This document shows, piece by piece, positions 1-6,254 of a stretch of DNA of 11,066 nt (positions are counted from its first letter, which is position 1; each line of letters begins with the position of its first letter). This stretch comes from an uncultured Rhodobacterales bacterium (GTDB lineage Bacteria > Pseudomonadota > Alphaproteobacteria > Rhodobacterales > Rhodobacteraceae). The notes beneath the pieces are model-generated. The model saw only the letters and a list, made by a program, of their open reading frames with translations, had not been told where the DNA came from and searched no databases. Location: positions 1 through 11,066 of the forward strand of contig CALCGO010000187.1 of assembly GCA_937901055.1 (NCBI GenBank), read 5' to 3'. The position numbers and the translations under genes were made by a program.

Positions 1-116
1 CCAAAATATCAACTACCGTGGTTCCGTGTGCTCTAGCTTAGCCTAGGATGGGTCGGTTCAAATTTAGCGCGTTCGATCTATCGTATGCGTCATTAATATC
101 GTTTACTGTAACTTTC

Positions 117-341
117 GGCCTATTCTGTTGAAAAATTCCGATTTCGGACAGAAACACAAAATATTTCCCCGCACAGAGTTGGAGGAGAATATTGGCGAGG
201 GGTTCTGCTAAAATGGGCTTAAAGCGCTGTTGCCGCTTCTTGGAACCGTTCGCGGCAATTCTCAATGATTTTCAGCAAAGGTATGGCTTTGGTGGAAATT
301 TTCGAAATCCAAATATTGGATTTTTTTCAATAGAATAGGCC
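117..341. repeat. Imperfect inverted-repeat pair bounding 225 bp (possible MITE or IS remnant)
   Basis: The left arm at 117-139 begins GGCCTATTCTGTTGAAAAA. The reverse complement of the right arm at 318-341 begins GGCCTATTCTATTGAAAAAA. The arms agree over about 19 bases with a single substitution, then diverge slightly by A-run length before a shared TCC. The interior has no complete transposase. I see no convincing target-site duplication just outside the arms. The arrangement fits a non-autonomous element or an insertion-sequence remnant, but two copies of a shorter dispersed repeat in opposite orientation would look the same. Confidence 0.45.
305..327 (+). terminator. Weak terminator-like hairpin with T-run
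   Basis: AAATCCAA (305-312) pairs perfectly with TTGGATTT (316-323) across the 3-base loop ATA, and the T-run continues to 327. The shape is that of a rho-independent terminator read on the plus strand, but only two G:C pairs support the stem. It also overlaps the right arm of the inverted repeat, so it may simply be part of that element. Confidence 0.25.
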
Positions 342-361
342 CATAGCCGACCTTGGTGACG
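338..361 (+). repeat. Direct repeat copy 1 (GGCCCATAGCCGACC type)
   Basis: This copy reads GGCCCATAGCCGACC followed by TTGGTGACG. It matches the copy at 487-509 except for one substitution (A versus T after CAT) and one extra G. Both copies are preceded by GAAT. Each is closely associated with a hairpin: this one sits 4 bp before the stem at 366-401. It probably belongs to a dispersed intergenic repeat family. Confidence 0.55.
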
Positions 362-365
362 ACCC

Positions 366-401
366 TAAATGCTGCAATGCGGCCCGCCATTGCATCATTT
401 A
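366..401. repeat. Long stem-loop in the left flank
   Basis: The arm at 366-379 (TAAATGCTGCAATG) pairs with 388-401 (CATTGCATCATTTA), giving 13 of 14 pairs with one C/T mismatch and an 8-base G+C-rich loop at 380-387. No T-run follows on either strand, so it is not a textbook intrinsic terminator. It could be a repeat-borne hairpin or an RNA-stabilising structure downstream of the racemase gene. Confidence 0.5.
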
Positions 402-486
402 TGTATTACCGCAACACTTCTGAGGCGCTAAGGACAGTTATGCGGACAAACCTGCCCTTCACCTTTCAGTCGGAAGTGACGAATTC

Positions 487-509
487 GGCCCATTGCCGAC
501 CTTGTGACG
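487..509 (+). repeat. Direct repeat copy 2 (GGCCCATTGCCGACC type)
   Basis: This copy reads GGCCCATTGCCGACC followed by TTGTGACG, and it is the partner of the copy at 338-361. Its last bases form the left arm of the perfect hairpin at 503-529, so repeat and hairpin may be one unit here. Confidence 0.55.
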
Positions 510-529
510 CAACTTGATATTGCGTCACA
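503..529 (-). terminator. Perfect 10-bp hairpin just past the racemase stop
   Basis: TGTGACGCAA (503-512) and TTGCGTCACA (520-529) form a perfect 10-bp stem with loop CTTGATA. The hairpin begins 7 bp downstream of the stop codon of the leftward racemase gene (537-539), where a transcript terminator or 3'-end stabilising hairpin would be expected. No T-run follows on the minus strand, so intrinsic termination is not assured. A 3'-protecting stem or a rho-assisted end are alternatives. Confidence 0.4.
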
Positions 530-536
530 GTGTTCT

Positions 537-1301
537 CTAACCCTCGCCATAAGCCCTTAGGTCTAACCGTGGATCATCTAGTTCCAGCGCAAACTTTTGT
601 GGCATTAAGCCGGCCTGAAACCAATTCACAAAAGAATAGATCGAGTACACCGGAAGCCCTGTCAGTTTGCGGATATCAGCCGCGTATGGAACCATATTGG
701 TGCATTCCAGAACAATTGCGCCAATGCCATCGTTTTTTGTGACCAACTCGGCGGCTGCGTCCAGCAAGTCCAGACGGCAACTCTCAAAATCGATACTTTC
801 AGCGTCGCCAAGCACGTCTGTGGTGAAGTTACGGCCCCCGTCCGTTCCCGCGATTGGCGTATCAACCGGTACGCCTGCAGCAGTCAAATGCTCGGCGCTA
901 AGGCTCGCCTTTGAAATGGTTAACACCCCCACACGTTTTCCTGCGGGCAACAACGCTTGAACCATCGGAACTTGCATCAACGAAGACGTCGCCACGGGCA
1001 CGTTAAGTTCGGCTTTTATCTGATCTTGAATCAATGACAGGAAACCACAGTTGGTGGTTATGCCGTCACAACCCATCCTGACAAGGTCGCGACCAGCCTC
1101 GATAAAGTCCTCGACCAGCGCGCGGGGGTCGCCCCTTACGACGGTATCGGGCGTTGCACCACGAACCACCCGATAGTGAACCGGGAAACCCCATGTTTGC
1201 GCATTACCGATATCGCCCAAGACCCGCGGAAACTGTGTTTCCAGCATCAAGATCCCGACGGAAGCTCCAAAAACCGTTTTTCCACCATGTTGTACGTTCA
1301 T
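537..1301 (-). CDS. Aspartate/glutamate racemase-family protein
   Basis: The 254-residue protein belongs to the Asp/Glu/hydantoin racemase superfamily, cytosolic enzymes that invert a carbon next to a carboxylate by two-base (usually two-cysteine) chemistry. It has the expected pair of cysteines: C85 in TTNCGF (residues 82-87) and C200 in ECTN (199-202), each following a predicted beta strand, as in PLP-independent racemases. The length fits the family. Arylmalonate decarboxylases keep only one such cysteine, so that relative is unlikely. Maleate isomerase and hydantoin racemase also have two and cannot be excluded. The ATG follows the stop of the upstream GntR gene with no gap (TAGATG), and GAAAGAAGG inside the end of that gene serves as ribosome site, so translation is probably coupled. 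The context suggests racemisation of an amino-acid-like substrate before oxidation by the nearby FAD enzyme. The exact substrate is unknown. Confidence 0.85.
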   Translation of the reverse strand: MNVQHGGKTVFGASVGILMLETQFPRVLGDIGNAQTWGFPVHYRVVRGATPDTVVRGDPRALVEDFIEAGRDLVRMGCDGITTNCGFLSLIQDQIKAELNVPVATSSLMQVPMVQALLPAGKRVGVLTISKASLSAEHLTAAGVPVDTPIAGTDGGRNFTTDVLGDAESIDFESCRLDLLDAAAELVTKNDGIGAIVLECTNMVPYAADIRKLTGLPVYSIYSFVNWFQAGLMPQKFALELDDPRLDLRAYGEG

Positions 1302-2033
1302 CTAGAGCCTTCTTTCCATAGTTTGATCATCAGGGACGTAAAGTTGCGAATATGCAATACGCACGACTTCGGCCGCGTCTTCGCGCCGTCGCCCGATATG
1401 TCGTCGCATTGCCAAGCATGCTGTTTCAGTATTGCGCTCCATAATCGCGCGTAGAATTACACGATGTGCCGAGGTTTTACCGCTACTGCTATAACTGCGC
1501 GCGTCTTGCTCAACCTTGGCCTTAAGATAGACAAGCCGCACGTAGCGCACACGATCATTCAGGTTTTCCAGCATACCTACCAGTTCCGCATTTTGCGATA
1601 GGCGGGCGATGGCAAGATGGAATTCCTCGTCTTGGTCCAGCAGAAAGTCAGGTTCATTTGGCGGCTGCCTGGTCTGTTCATGCCTGTCCAGCGTTTCCTT
1701 CAACAACAGTAACTCTTCATCAGTTGCGCGTTTGCACGCCAGCCGCACGGTCTCGGTTTCGACAGCCACACGGGCCTCGTAAAGATCAAGAACGAGCGAC
1801 GGGCTAAGCGAGCGGCAGAAGAATCCGCGCCCACTTTGAAACGTCAAAAAACCTTCTGCCACCAATCGGTTCAGGGCTTCCCTAAGGGGGGTGCGACTTG
1901 CGCCAAGCTCCAAAGATAGAGAGCTTTCGTTAATTCTCGCATCCGGCTTGAATTCGAAATTCGCCGCTAGCTGCCGGAGCCTGACATAGACCCTATCAAC
2001 ATTACTGTTCTTTTTCGTGGTGCTTTGGCTCAT
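1302..2033 (-). CDS. GntR-family transcriptional regulator, FadR/FCD subfamily
   Basis: The 243-residue DNA-binding regulator has an N-terminal winged helix (about residues 13-75; SRTPLREALNRLVAEGF is the typical recognition region) and an all-helical C-terminal FCD ligand domain (about 82-222). The likely metal ligands of FCD domains are all visible: D83, H139 in EEFHLAIARLSQN, H190 in SAHRVILRAI, and H212 in MRRHI. Members usually repress catabolic genes until a small carboxylate binds beside the metal. The gene is divergent from the ThDP enzyme and directly precedes the racemase gene, so it probably controls both. The best candidate operator is the TGTATACA palindrome in the shared promoter region. 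The ribosome site before the ATG is poor (AAAAAG), consistent with low expression. Confidence 0.9.
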   Translation of the reverse strand: MSQSTTKKNSNVDRVYVRLRQLAANFEFKPDARINESSLSLELGASRTPLREALNRLVAEGFLTFQSGRGFFCRSLSPSLVLDLYEARVAVETETVRLACKRATDEELLLLKETLDRHEQTRQPPNEPDFLLDQDEEFHLAIARLSQNAELVGMLENLNDRVRYVRLVYLKAKVEQDARSYSSSGKTSAHRVILRAIMERNTETACLAMRRHIGRRREDAAEVVRIAYSQLYVPDDQTMERRL

Positions 2034-2081
2034 CTTTTTACCAGTTGTTGACTTGGCGCTTAAACCGGATGCTACAAAATG

Positions 2082-2098
2082 ATTGACTTGAACTCAAT
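2082..2098. promoter_or_regulatory. Imperfect palindrome over the -35 element
   Basis: ATTGACTTGAACTCAAT is an odd-length inverted repeat centred on 2090, with seven of eight base pairs symmetric. It overlaps the predicted rightward -35 hexamer and the leftward -35 hexamer. It does not match the GntR consensus, so it could be a second operator class or a chance A/T-rich symmetry. Confidence 0.3.
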
Positions 2099-2108
2099 AC
2101 TGAATATC

Positions 2109-2124
2109 TAATTGTATACAGTTA
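2109..2124. promoter_or_regulatory. Candidate GntR/FCD operator
   Basis: TAATTGTATACAGTTA is a 16-bp palindrome with seven of eight pairs symmetric and a perfect TGTATACA core (2113-2120). The core fits the yGTMKACr half-site logic known for FadR-type GntR regulators. It overlaps the predicted -10 (2107-2112) and the likely start point of the ThDP-enzyme promoter, the position expected for a repressor. I saw no second copy in the window. Its link to the adjacent GntR gene is an inference. Confidence 0.55.
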
Positions 2125-2200
2125 AGCGTACAAATTTGATTCTGAGCACATTAACCCCATCGGCCCATGTTGGCCGCCAAGCAACGAAGCGGAAAATGTA

Positions 2201-3892
2201 GTGAAAAATTCGATGAATGGCGCCGAAGCGATGGTTAGAATGCTCGAAGCCCAAGGTGTTCGGCATATTTTTGGATTATGCGGTGATACAACGCTGCCCT
2301 TCTATGACGCAATGTATCGACTTGATCACAACATCAAACATGTTTTGGTCCGCGATGAACGCAGCGCTGCCTATATGGCGGACGGTTATTCGCGGGTCAC
2401 GGGGCGTGTTGGCGTTTGCGAGGGACCTTCGGGTGGTGGTGCTACATATATCTTGCCCGGCTTGATCGAGGCATCTGAAAGTTCTTACGCTGTGCTGGGC
2501 ATAACAACCGATATCTCGGTTGGGTCATATGGCAAGTACCCGCTGACCGAGGTCGATCAAGAGGCCCTGATGCGCCCACTGACCAAATGGAACACCGTCA
2601 TAAAGCGCGCGGATCACATCCCGCGCATGGTGCGCGCGGCGTTCCGTTCAATGACAACAGGGCGCGCGGGTGCGGCGCACATTGGTTTGCCCTATGACAT
2701 TCAATATGACGCGGTGGAGCACTCGGATATCTGGGCTGACCCTAAAACCGCAACCTACCCCGCATACCCGCAGGCACCTGAAACAGGGGCTGCTGAAGAC
2801 GCGGTGGATGCGATCCTGTCGGCTAAAAACCCCCTTATCGTTTGTGGTGGAGGCGTCGTGATTTCTGGCGCGATGAGCGAGCTGAGCCGCTTGGCAACAC
2901 GGCTCGACATTCCTGTTGCAACTTCGATTTCCGGGCAAGGTTCGCTGGCGGAAATCAATCCGCAATGTCTGGGGGTCGTTGGCTCGAACGGGGGCACGGA
3001 CGAAACTTGGGAGATGATGGAAGCAGCCGATCTGGTTGTGTTCATGGGGGCGCGTGCCGGATCCACTACAACATCGCGATGGGAGGCCCCAAAGCAAGGC
3101 ACGCGCGTGGTGCATTTTGATAATGACCCAATGGTTATCGGCGCGAATTATCAGGTCGAAGTCGGGGTCGTGGGTGATCTACGACTGTCGTTGCAACAAG
3201 TGAACGCGGTTCTGGACACCCGTGATAAGGGGGCTGAAACCTTTGGTGGGGCTGCCGCCATTGCAGACATCAAGAAACGTAAATTCGAGATTTTCAACAA
3301 ACTGGCGCAAAGCACCGACACCCCGATCCGGCCGGAGCGTGTCATTGATGCGATGATGAAAGTACTGCCAGCCGACGCCACAATTCTATCAGACCCCGGC
3401 ACAAGCTGCCCGTATTTTTCCGCCTATTACCAACTGCAACAAGATGGGCGCCACTTCATCACCAACCGTGCACATGGCGCGTTGGGGTATTCGATGTCTG
3501 CAGCACTGGGCGCGTGGTATGGTCGACCTGAAAGCAAAGTCGTGGCCATGATGGGTGACGGATCATTCGGGTTTACGGCTGGTGAGTTGGAAACAATTGC
3601 CCGCGCAGGCGCACCGATCACTTATATCGTTTTTGCCAATTCAAACTTCGGCTGGATCAAAGCCAGCCAATATGCGGACACGGATGCGCGGTATTACAAC
3701 GTCGATTTCAACCGCACCAACCACGTCGCAGTCGCCGAGGCTTATGGCATAAAAGCATGGCGCGTCGAAGACCCCGCAGACATGGAAAGCGTCCTTAGAC
3801 AAGCCGTTGAACATGACGGGCCAACATTGATCGAAGTTATCAGTCAGGCATTGGAAGAAAGCAACGCGCCTGTGCGACGCTGGATGGGGTAG
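2201..3892 (+). CDS. Thiamine-diphosphate-dependent enzyme (acetolactate synthase/decarboxylase superfamily)
   Basis: The 563-residue cytosolic enzyme has the three-domain fold of acetolactate synthase, benzoylformate decarboxylase and related enzymes: a pyrimidine-binding domain (about 5-170), a central domain (about 195-335) and a pyrophosphate-binding domain (about 380-555). The catalytic glutamate is E53 in RDERSAAYMADGY. The cofactor motif runs from GDG (452-454) to ANSN (479-482), keeping D453 and N480 as Mg2+ ligands. The loop usually written SGPGATN is here SGGGATY (residues 77-83). The length is normal for the family. It probably acts on a 2-oxo acid (decarboxylation or carboligation), but the substrate is not readable and an anabolic acetolactate synthase role is unlikely without a small subunit beside it. 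The GTG start has AAGCGGAA at 2187-2194; an in-frame ATG at 2213 is an alternative four codons later. It converges on the LysR gene with a 7-bp gap. Confidence 0.88.
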   Translation: MKNSMNGAEAMVRMLEAQGVRHIFGLCGDTTLPFYDAMYRLDHNIKHVLVRDERSAAYMADGYSRVTGRVGVCEGPSGGGATYILPGLIEASESSYAVLGITTDISVGSYGKYPLTEVDQEALMRPLTKWNTVIKRADHIPRMVRAAFRSMTTGRAGAAHIGLPYDIQYDAVEHSDIWADPKTATYPAYPQAPETGAAEDAVDAILSAKNPLIVCGGGVVISGAMSELSRLATRLDIPVATSISGQGSLAEINPQCLGVVGSNGGTDETWEMMEAADLVVFMGARAGSTTTSRWEAPKQGTRVVHFDNDPMVIGANYQVEVGVVGDLRLSLQQVNAVLDTRDKGAETFGGAAAIADIKKRKFEIFNKLAQSTDTPIRPERVIDAMMKVLPADATILSDPGTSCPYFSAYYQLQQDGRHFITNRAHGALGYSMSAALGAWYGRPESKVVAMMGDGSFGFTAGELETIARAGAPITYIVFANSNFGWIKASQYADTDARYYNVDFNRTNHVAVAEAYGIKAWRVEDPADMESVLRQAVEHDGPTLIEVISQALEESNAPVRRWMG

Positions 3893-3899
3893 GCCAGCA

Positions 3900-4811
3900 C
3901 TATTTCTTCGTGTCGTCTTTTATGATGTAGGGCTGCAATTCGTCCAGCAGCAGCTTTTCGAACTCTTTCCCGATCGCTGACATTGGGCGTGTTTTTGATG
4001 TAATCACCGCCATATCGGCTTTGATCGCAGGCTCAAAGGGGCGTGTTATAAACCCACCTTCGTTATCGAAATCAAGACCGAAACGGTCAATAATGGAAAC
4101 TCCCATACCCTCCTTTACAAAGCTCAACAGGTTTTTGAACAAATGCGAGTGCACGCGGATGCGCAAAGGAATACCTGCATTGTGAAACGCCTCGCGTATC
4201 CGGCGATGGGACATGTGGTCTGGCCCCATAACGATGAACGGCTCGTCTGCCAGCAATTCCGGTGTCAAGATATCATGCTTGGCAAGCGGGCTGCCCTCGG
4301 GAATGGCCAGTAAGGTTTCGACATTAATCGGATGATAGTTGAGACCATCGTAAAGCGGTGGCATCTCGCATACGCCGACCTCGAACAACCCTGTCAGAAC
4401 CCATTCTTGAATTTTCGCCGAGTATTGGGACTGGAAGGATATGGTCATATCCGGTCTGTCTTTCGCGAAACGCGAGATCAGTTTGGGCATAAAGCCGAAT
4501 GACATGGAGTGCGGCGACGCAACCTGTAAATGCCCCGCCTTTTTGTTCCGCAAATCCATCACCGCTTGTGAAACGTGATCAAGTCCGCGGATCACCGTAT
4601 CGGTTTCTCGATAAAGAACGTCGGCCTCTGGTGTGGGTACCAGACGCCCTTTCACGCGCTCGAACAGTTTTAGTTTGGTTTGACGTTCAAGCTGGCTGAG
4701 CAAATTCGAAACACCGGGTTGTGAGATGCCCAACAGCGACGCAGCACTTGTTACCGTGCCGGTTTCAATAATGGCGTGAAAAGCCTGAAGCTGCCTAAAT
4801 CTAAGATCCAT
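3900..4811 (-). CDS. LysR-family transcriptional regulator
   Basis: The 303-residue regulator has an N-terminal winged helix (residues 2-61, with TSAASLLGISQPGVSNLL as the helix-turn-helix), a linker helix (about 62-88), and a periplasmic-binding-protein-like effector domain (about 92-295). LysR proteins generally activate a divergent gene in response to a pathway metabolite. The divergent neighbour is the FAD oxidoreductase/TRAP operon, with a candidate T-N11-A box between them. I chose the ATG at 4811 because it gives the family-typical opening MDLRFRQLQAF and follows AAGGTGA (4829-4823). A GTG at 4826 would add five residues but would lie inside that ribosome site. The effector is unknown. 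Confidence 0.9.
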   Translation of the reverse strand: MDLRFRQLQAFHAIIETGTVTSAASLLGISQPGVSNLLSQLERQTKLKLFERVKGRLVPTPEADVLYRETDTVIRGLDHVSQAVMDLRNKKAGHLQVASPHSMSFGFMPKLISRFAKDRPDMTISFQSQYSAKIQEWVLTGLFEVGVCEMPPLYDGLNYHPINVETLLAIPEGSPLAKHDILTPELLADEPFIVMGPDHMSHRRIREAFHNAGIPLRIRVHSHLFKNLLSFVKEGMGVSIIDRFGLDFDNEGGFITRPFEPAIKADMAVITSKTRPMSAIGKEFEKLLLDELQPYIIKDDTKK

Positions 4812-4937
4812 ATCAGATGGTATCACCTTTTATTATGGAGTGTCGATATAGTTGTATTGGATATGATGGATTTCTTTTGGCACAGTGCAATAACGTCTGG
4901 AAGGACACACGCAGAATCAGCGCTAGGGAGACGATAA
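4812..4937. promoter_or_regulatory. Divergent region between LysR and the FAD/TRAP operon
   Basis: This 126-bp region lies between outward-facing genes. It contains a LysR-type box at 4846-4864 and a small palindrome GCACAGTGC (4880-4888) within TTGGCACAGTGCAA. I could not place a convincing sigma-70 promoter for the rightward operon, which fits a promoter that needs an activator. The TGGCAC string is not followed by GC at the spacing required for a sigma-54 promoter. The ribosome site for the FAD gene is GGGAG (4926-4930). Confidence 0.45.
4846..4864. promoter_or_regulatory. Candidate LysR box (ATAT-N11-ATAT)
   Basis: ATAT (4846-4849) and ATAT (4861-4864) are separated by exactly 11 bases, giving the T-N11-A core with 4-base symmetric arms that LysR-type regulators commonly bind. 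It lies 35-53 bp upstream of the LysR start and about 74-92 bp upstream of the FAD gene start. That suits both autoregulation and activation of the operon. The A/T-rich arms make a chance match possible. Confidence 0.45.
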
Positions 4938-6206
4938 GTGACGAAACAGTCGCGAAATAATTCAGATAGGCCCAAAGAGGTGATCGTGGTCGGCGCAGGT
5001 ATCGTCGGTGCGGCCAGTGCTATCTGGTTGCGGCGGGCTGGTCACAACGTAACCCTTATCGACAAAGGGGAGCCGGGTATGGGTACCTCCTTTGGTAATG
5101 CCGCTATTCTGGCGTGCTGTTCGGTTGTGCCGGTTACAATGCCGGGTTTGGCCATGAAGGCACCCAGATACCTCGCCGATCCGAACTTCCCGCTTTTCAT
5201 GCGGTGGAGCTATCTGCCGAAACTGGTGCCGTGGATGATGCGGTATATGTCCAATGCAAATGACAAAGATACCCGCCGTATTTCCGCAGGATTAACGACA
5301 ATTGTAGGCGACAGCCTTGAACAACATCAGGCCCTGACCGCAGGTACGGACGCGGCAAAGTGGGTTCAAGAAAGTGAATATAATTTCGCCTATGCCAATC
5401 GCGCGGCATTCGATGCTGACGCATATGTCTGGGCACTGCGCCGCGAGGCAGGATTTGTACCCGAGTTGATCGAGGGGCCAGCGGTACAAGAAAAAGAACC
5501 CATTTTGGGGCCATCCGTTAATCTACTGGCCGTTAACAAAAATCACGGCTTCATTCTGAACCCCGGTAATTACGTCAAAGACCTTGTGAAATTGCTCGAA
5601 GAACTGGGTGGCAAATTTATACAGGCCGAAGTTAAAGACTTCGACCTTAGTGGGGGGCGGATTTCTGCAATCGATACAGATCAAGGCCGATTCCACTGTG
5701 ACCAGGCCGTCTTGGCTACAGGCGTCTGGTCAAAGCCTTTAATGAAGAAACTTGGTATCAACGTTCCGCTTGAGGCGGAGCGTGGCTATCATGTGGTTTA
5801 CAGGAACCCTAACCAAAGACCGAACAATCCGATGATGCTGGCCTCGGGCAAATTTGTGGCCACGCCGACGGACGAAGGGTTGCGTTGTGCGGGAATTGTT
5901 GAATTTGGTGGATTAACAGATACCATGTCACAATCCGCGCTGAAATTGATGCGCAAAAAAGTTAACGAAGTGTTTCCGGCGATGACCGCCGAAAGCGAGG
6001 AAGAATGGTTGGGTTTCCGGCCTGCCCCCAGTGATAGCTTGCCGTTGATTGGCGAAGTTGGAAATTCGGGCGTCTTCGCAGCATTTGGTCATCACCACAT
6101 CGGGCTGACCGGTGGTCCAAAGACCGGGCGTATGATTGCAGATCTTATTTCTGCAAAACGCTCCAATAACGATATGAGTCCTTATGAACCGAACAGGTTT
6201 GCATAA
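4938..6206 (+). CDS. FAD-dependent oxidoreductase, DadA-like (D-amino acid dehydrogenase family)
   Basis: The 422-residue flavoprotein belongs to the DAO superfamily, which oxidises amines of D-amino acids, glycine derivatives or imino acids to 2-oxo acids or imines. The Rossmann dinucleotide motif VVGAGIVGAASA carries G19-x-G21-x-x-G24. D42 at the end of the second strand would bind the FAD ribose. LATG (259-262), the ERGYH segment (281-285), GFRPAPSDSLPLIG (359-372) and GHHHIGLTGGPKTGRMIADL (384-403) are the family's later FAD and active-site segments. The length matches DadA proteins. No signal peptide or membrane helix is seen, so it is probably cytosolic or peripherally membrane-associated and passes electrons to quinone. 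It is the first gene of the operon; the GTG start has GGGAG 7 bases upstream. Its substrate is unknown. The racemase-family neighbour favours a D-amino acid, but a sarcosine-type N-alkyl substrate is possible. Confidence 0.85.
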   Translation: MTKQSRNNSDRPKEVIVVGAGIVGAASAIWLRRAGHNVTLIDKGEPGMGTSFGNAAILACCSVVPVTMPGLAMKAPRYLADPNFPLFMRWSYLPKLVPWMMRYMSNANDKDTRRISAGLTTIVGDSLEQHQALTAGTDAAKWVQESEYNFAYANRAAFDADAYVWALRREAGFVPELIEGPAVQEKEPILGPSVNLLAVNKNHGFILNPGNYVKDLVKLLEELGGKFIQAEVKDFDLSGGRISAIDTDQGRFHCDQAVLATGVWSKPLMKKLGINVPLEAERGYHVVYRNPNQRPNNPMMLASGKFVATPTDEGLRCAGIVEFGGLTDTMSQSALKLMRKKVNEVFPAMTAESEEEWLGFRPAPSDSLPLIGEVGNSGVFAAFGHHHIGLTGGPKTGRMIADLISAKRSNNDMSPYEPNRFA

Positions 6207-6254
6207 AGGGCTCAACAAATTTGATACTGTGCTTCAACAAAGGGAGAATTAATC

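Larger units (their letters stand above)
1..536. other. Gene-free, repeat-rich left flank
   Basis: No reading frame here looks like a real gene. The longest open stretch, on the minus strand at 38-265, encodes a lysine/glutamine-rich peptide that matches no family I know and overlaps a repeat arm. The segment instead holds a pair of inverted repeats (117-139 and 318-341), a pair of direct repeats (338-361 and 487-509), an A/T-rich hairpin followed by T residues (305-327), and two long hairpins (366-401 and 503-529). It lies beyond the stop of the leftward racemase gene, so it is the 3' side of that operon. It reads as decayed mobile-element and intergenic-repeat material; that reading is an inference. 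Confidence 0.6.
2034..2200. promoter_or_regulatory. Divergent promoter region between regulator and ThDP enzyme
   Basis: This 167-bp segment separates two start codons pointing outward. Rightward, TTGACT (2083-2088) and TCTAAT (2107-2112), 18 bp apart, each match sigma-70 consensus at five of six positions. Leftward, TTGAGT (2097-2092) and TAGCAT (2074-2069), 17 bp apart, are a weaker candidate for the regulator gene. Two imperfect palindromes lie on these elements (2082-2098 and 2109-2124). The rightward transcript would have an untranslated leader of about 80 bases, containing a 5-bp G+C stem (2161-2165 with 2172-2176). Confidence 0.55.

Noticed and set aside
50..66. tRNA T-arm-like string with GGTTCAAAT near the left edge, as a possible att copy of the tRNA end
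   Set aside because: Only about nine bases match, with no flanking tRNA 3' sequence or CCA. It is compatible with chance.
38..265. 75-codon minus-strand frame in the left flank
   Set aside because: It has no family resemblance, lies mostly within the inverted-repeat segment, includes the left repeat arm, and shows no good ribosome site. It is more likely repeat-derived.
4824..4826. GTG start for the LysR gene
   Set aside because: It lies inside the AAGGTGA ribosome site serving the ATG at 4811, and the ATG gives the standard LysR N-terminus.
4878..4893. Sigma-54 promoter suggested by TTGGCAC before the FAD gene
   Set aside because: The required GC dinucleotide at the -12 position is absent at the correct spacing; the string is better explained as part of a small GCAC-A-GTGC palindrome.
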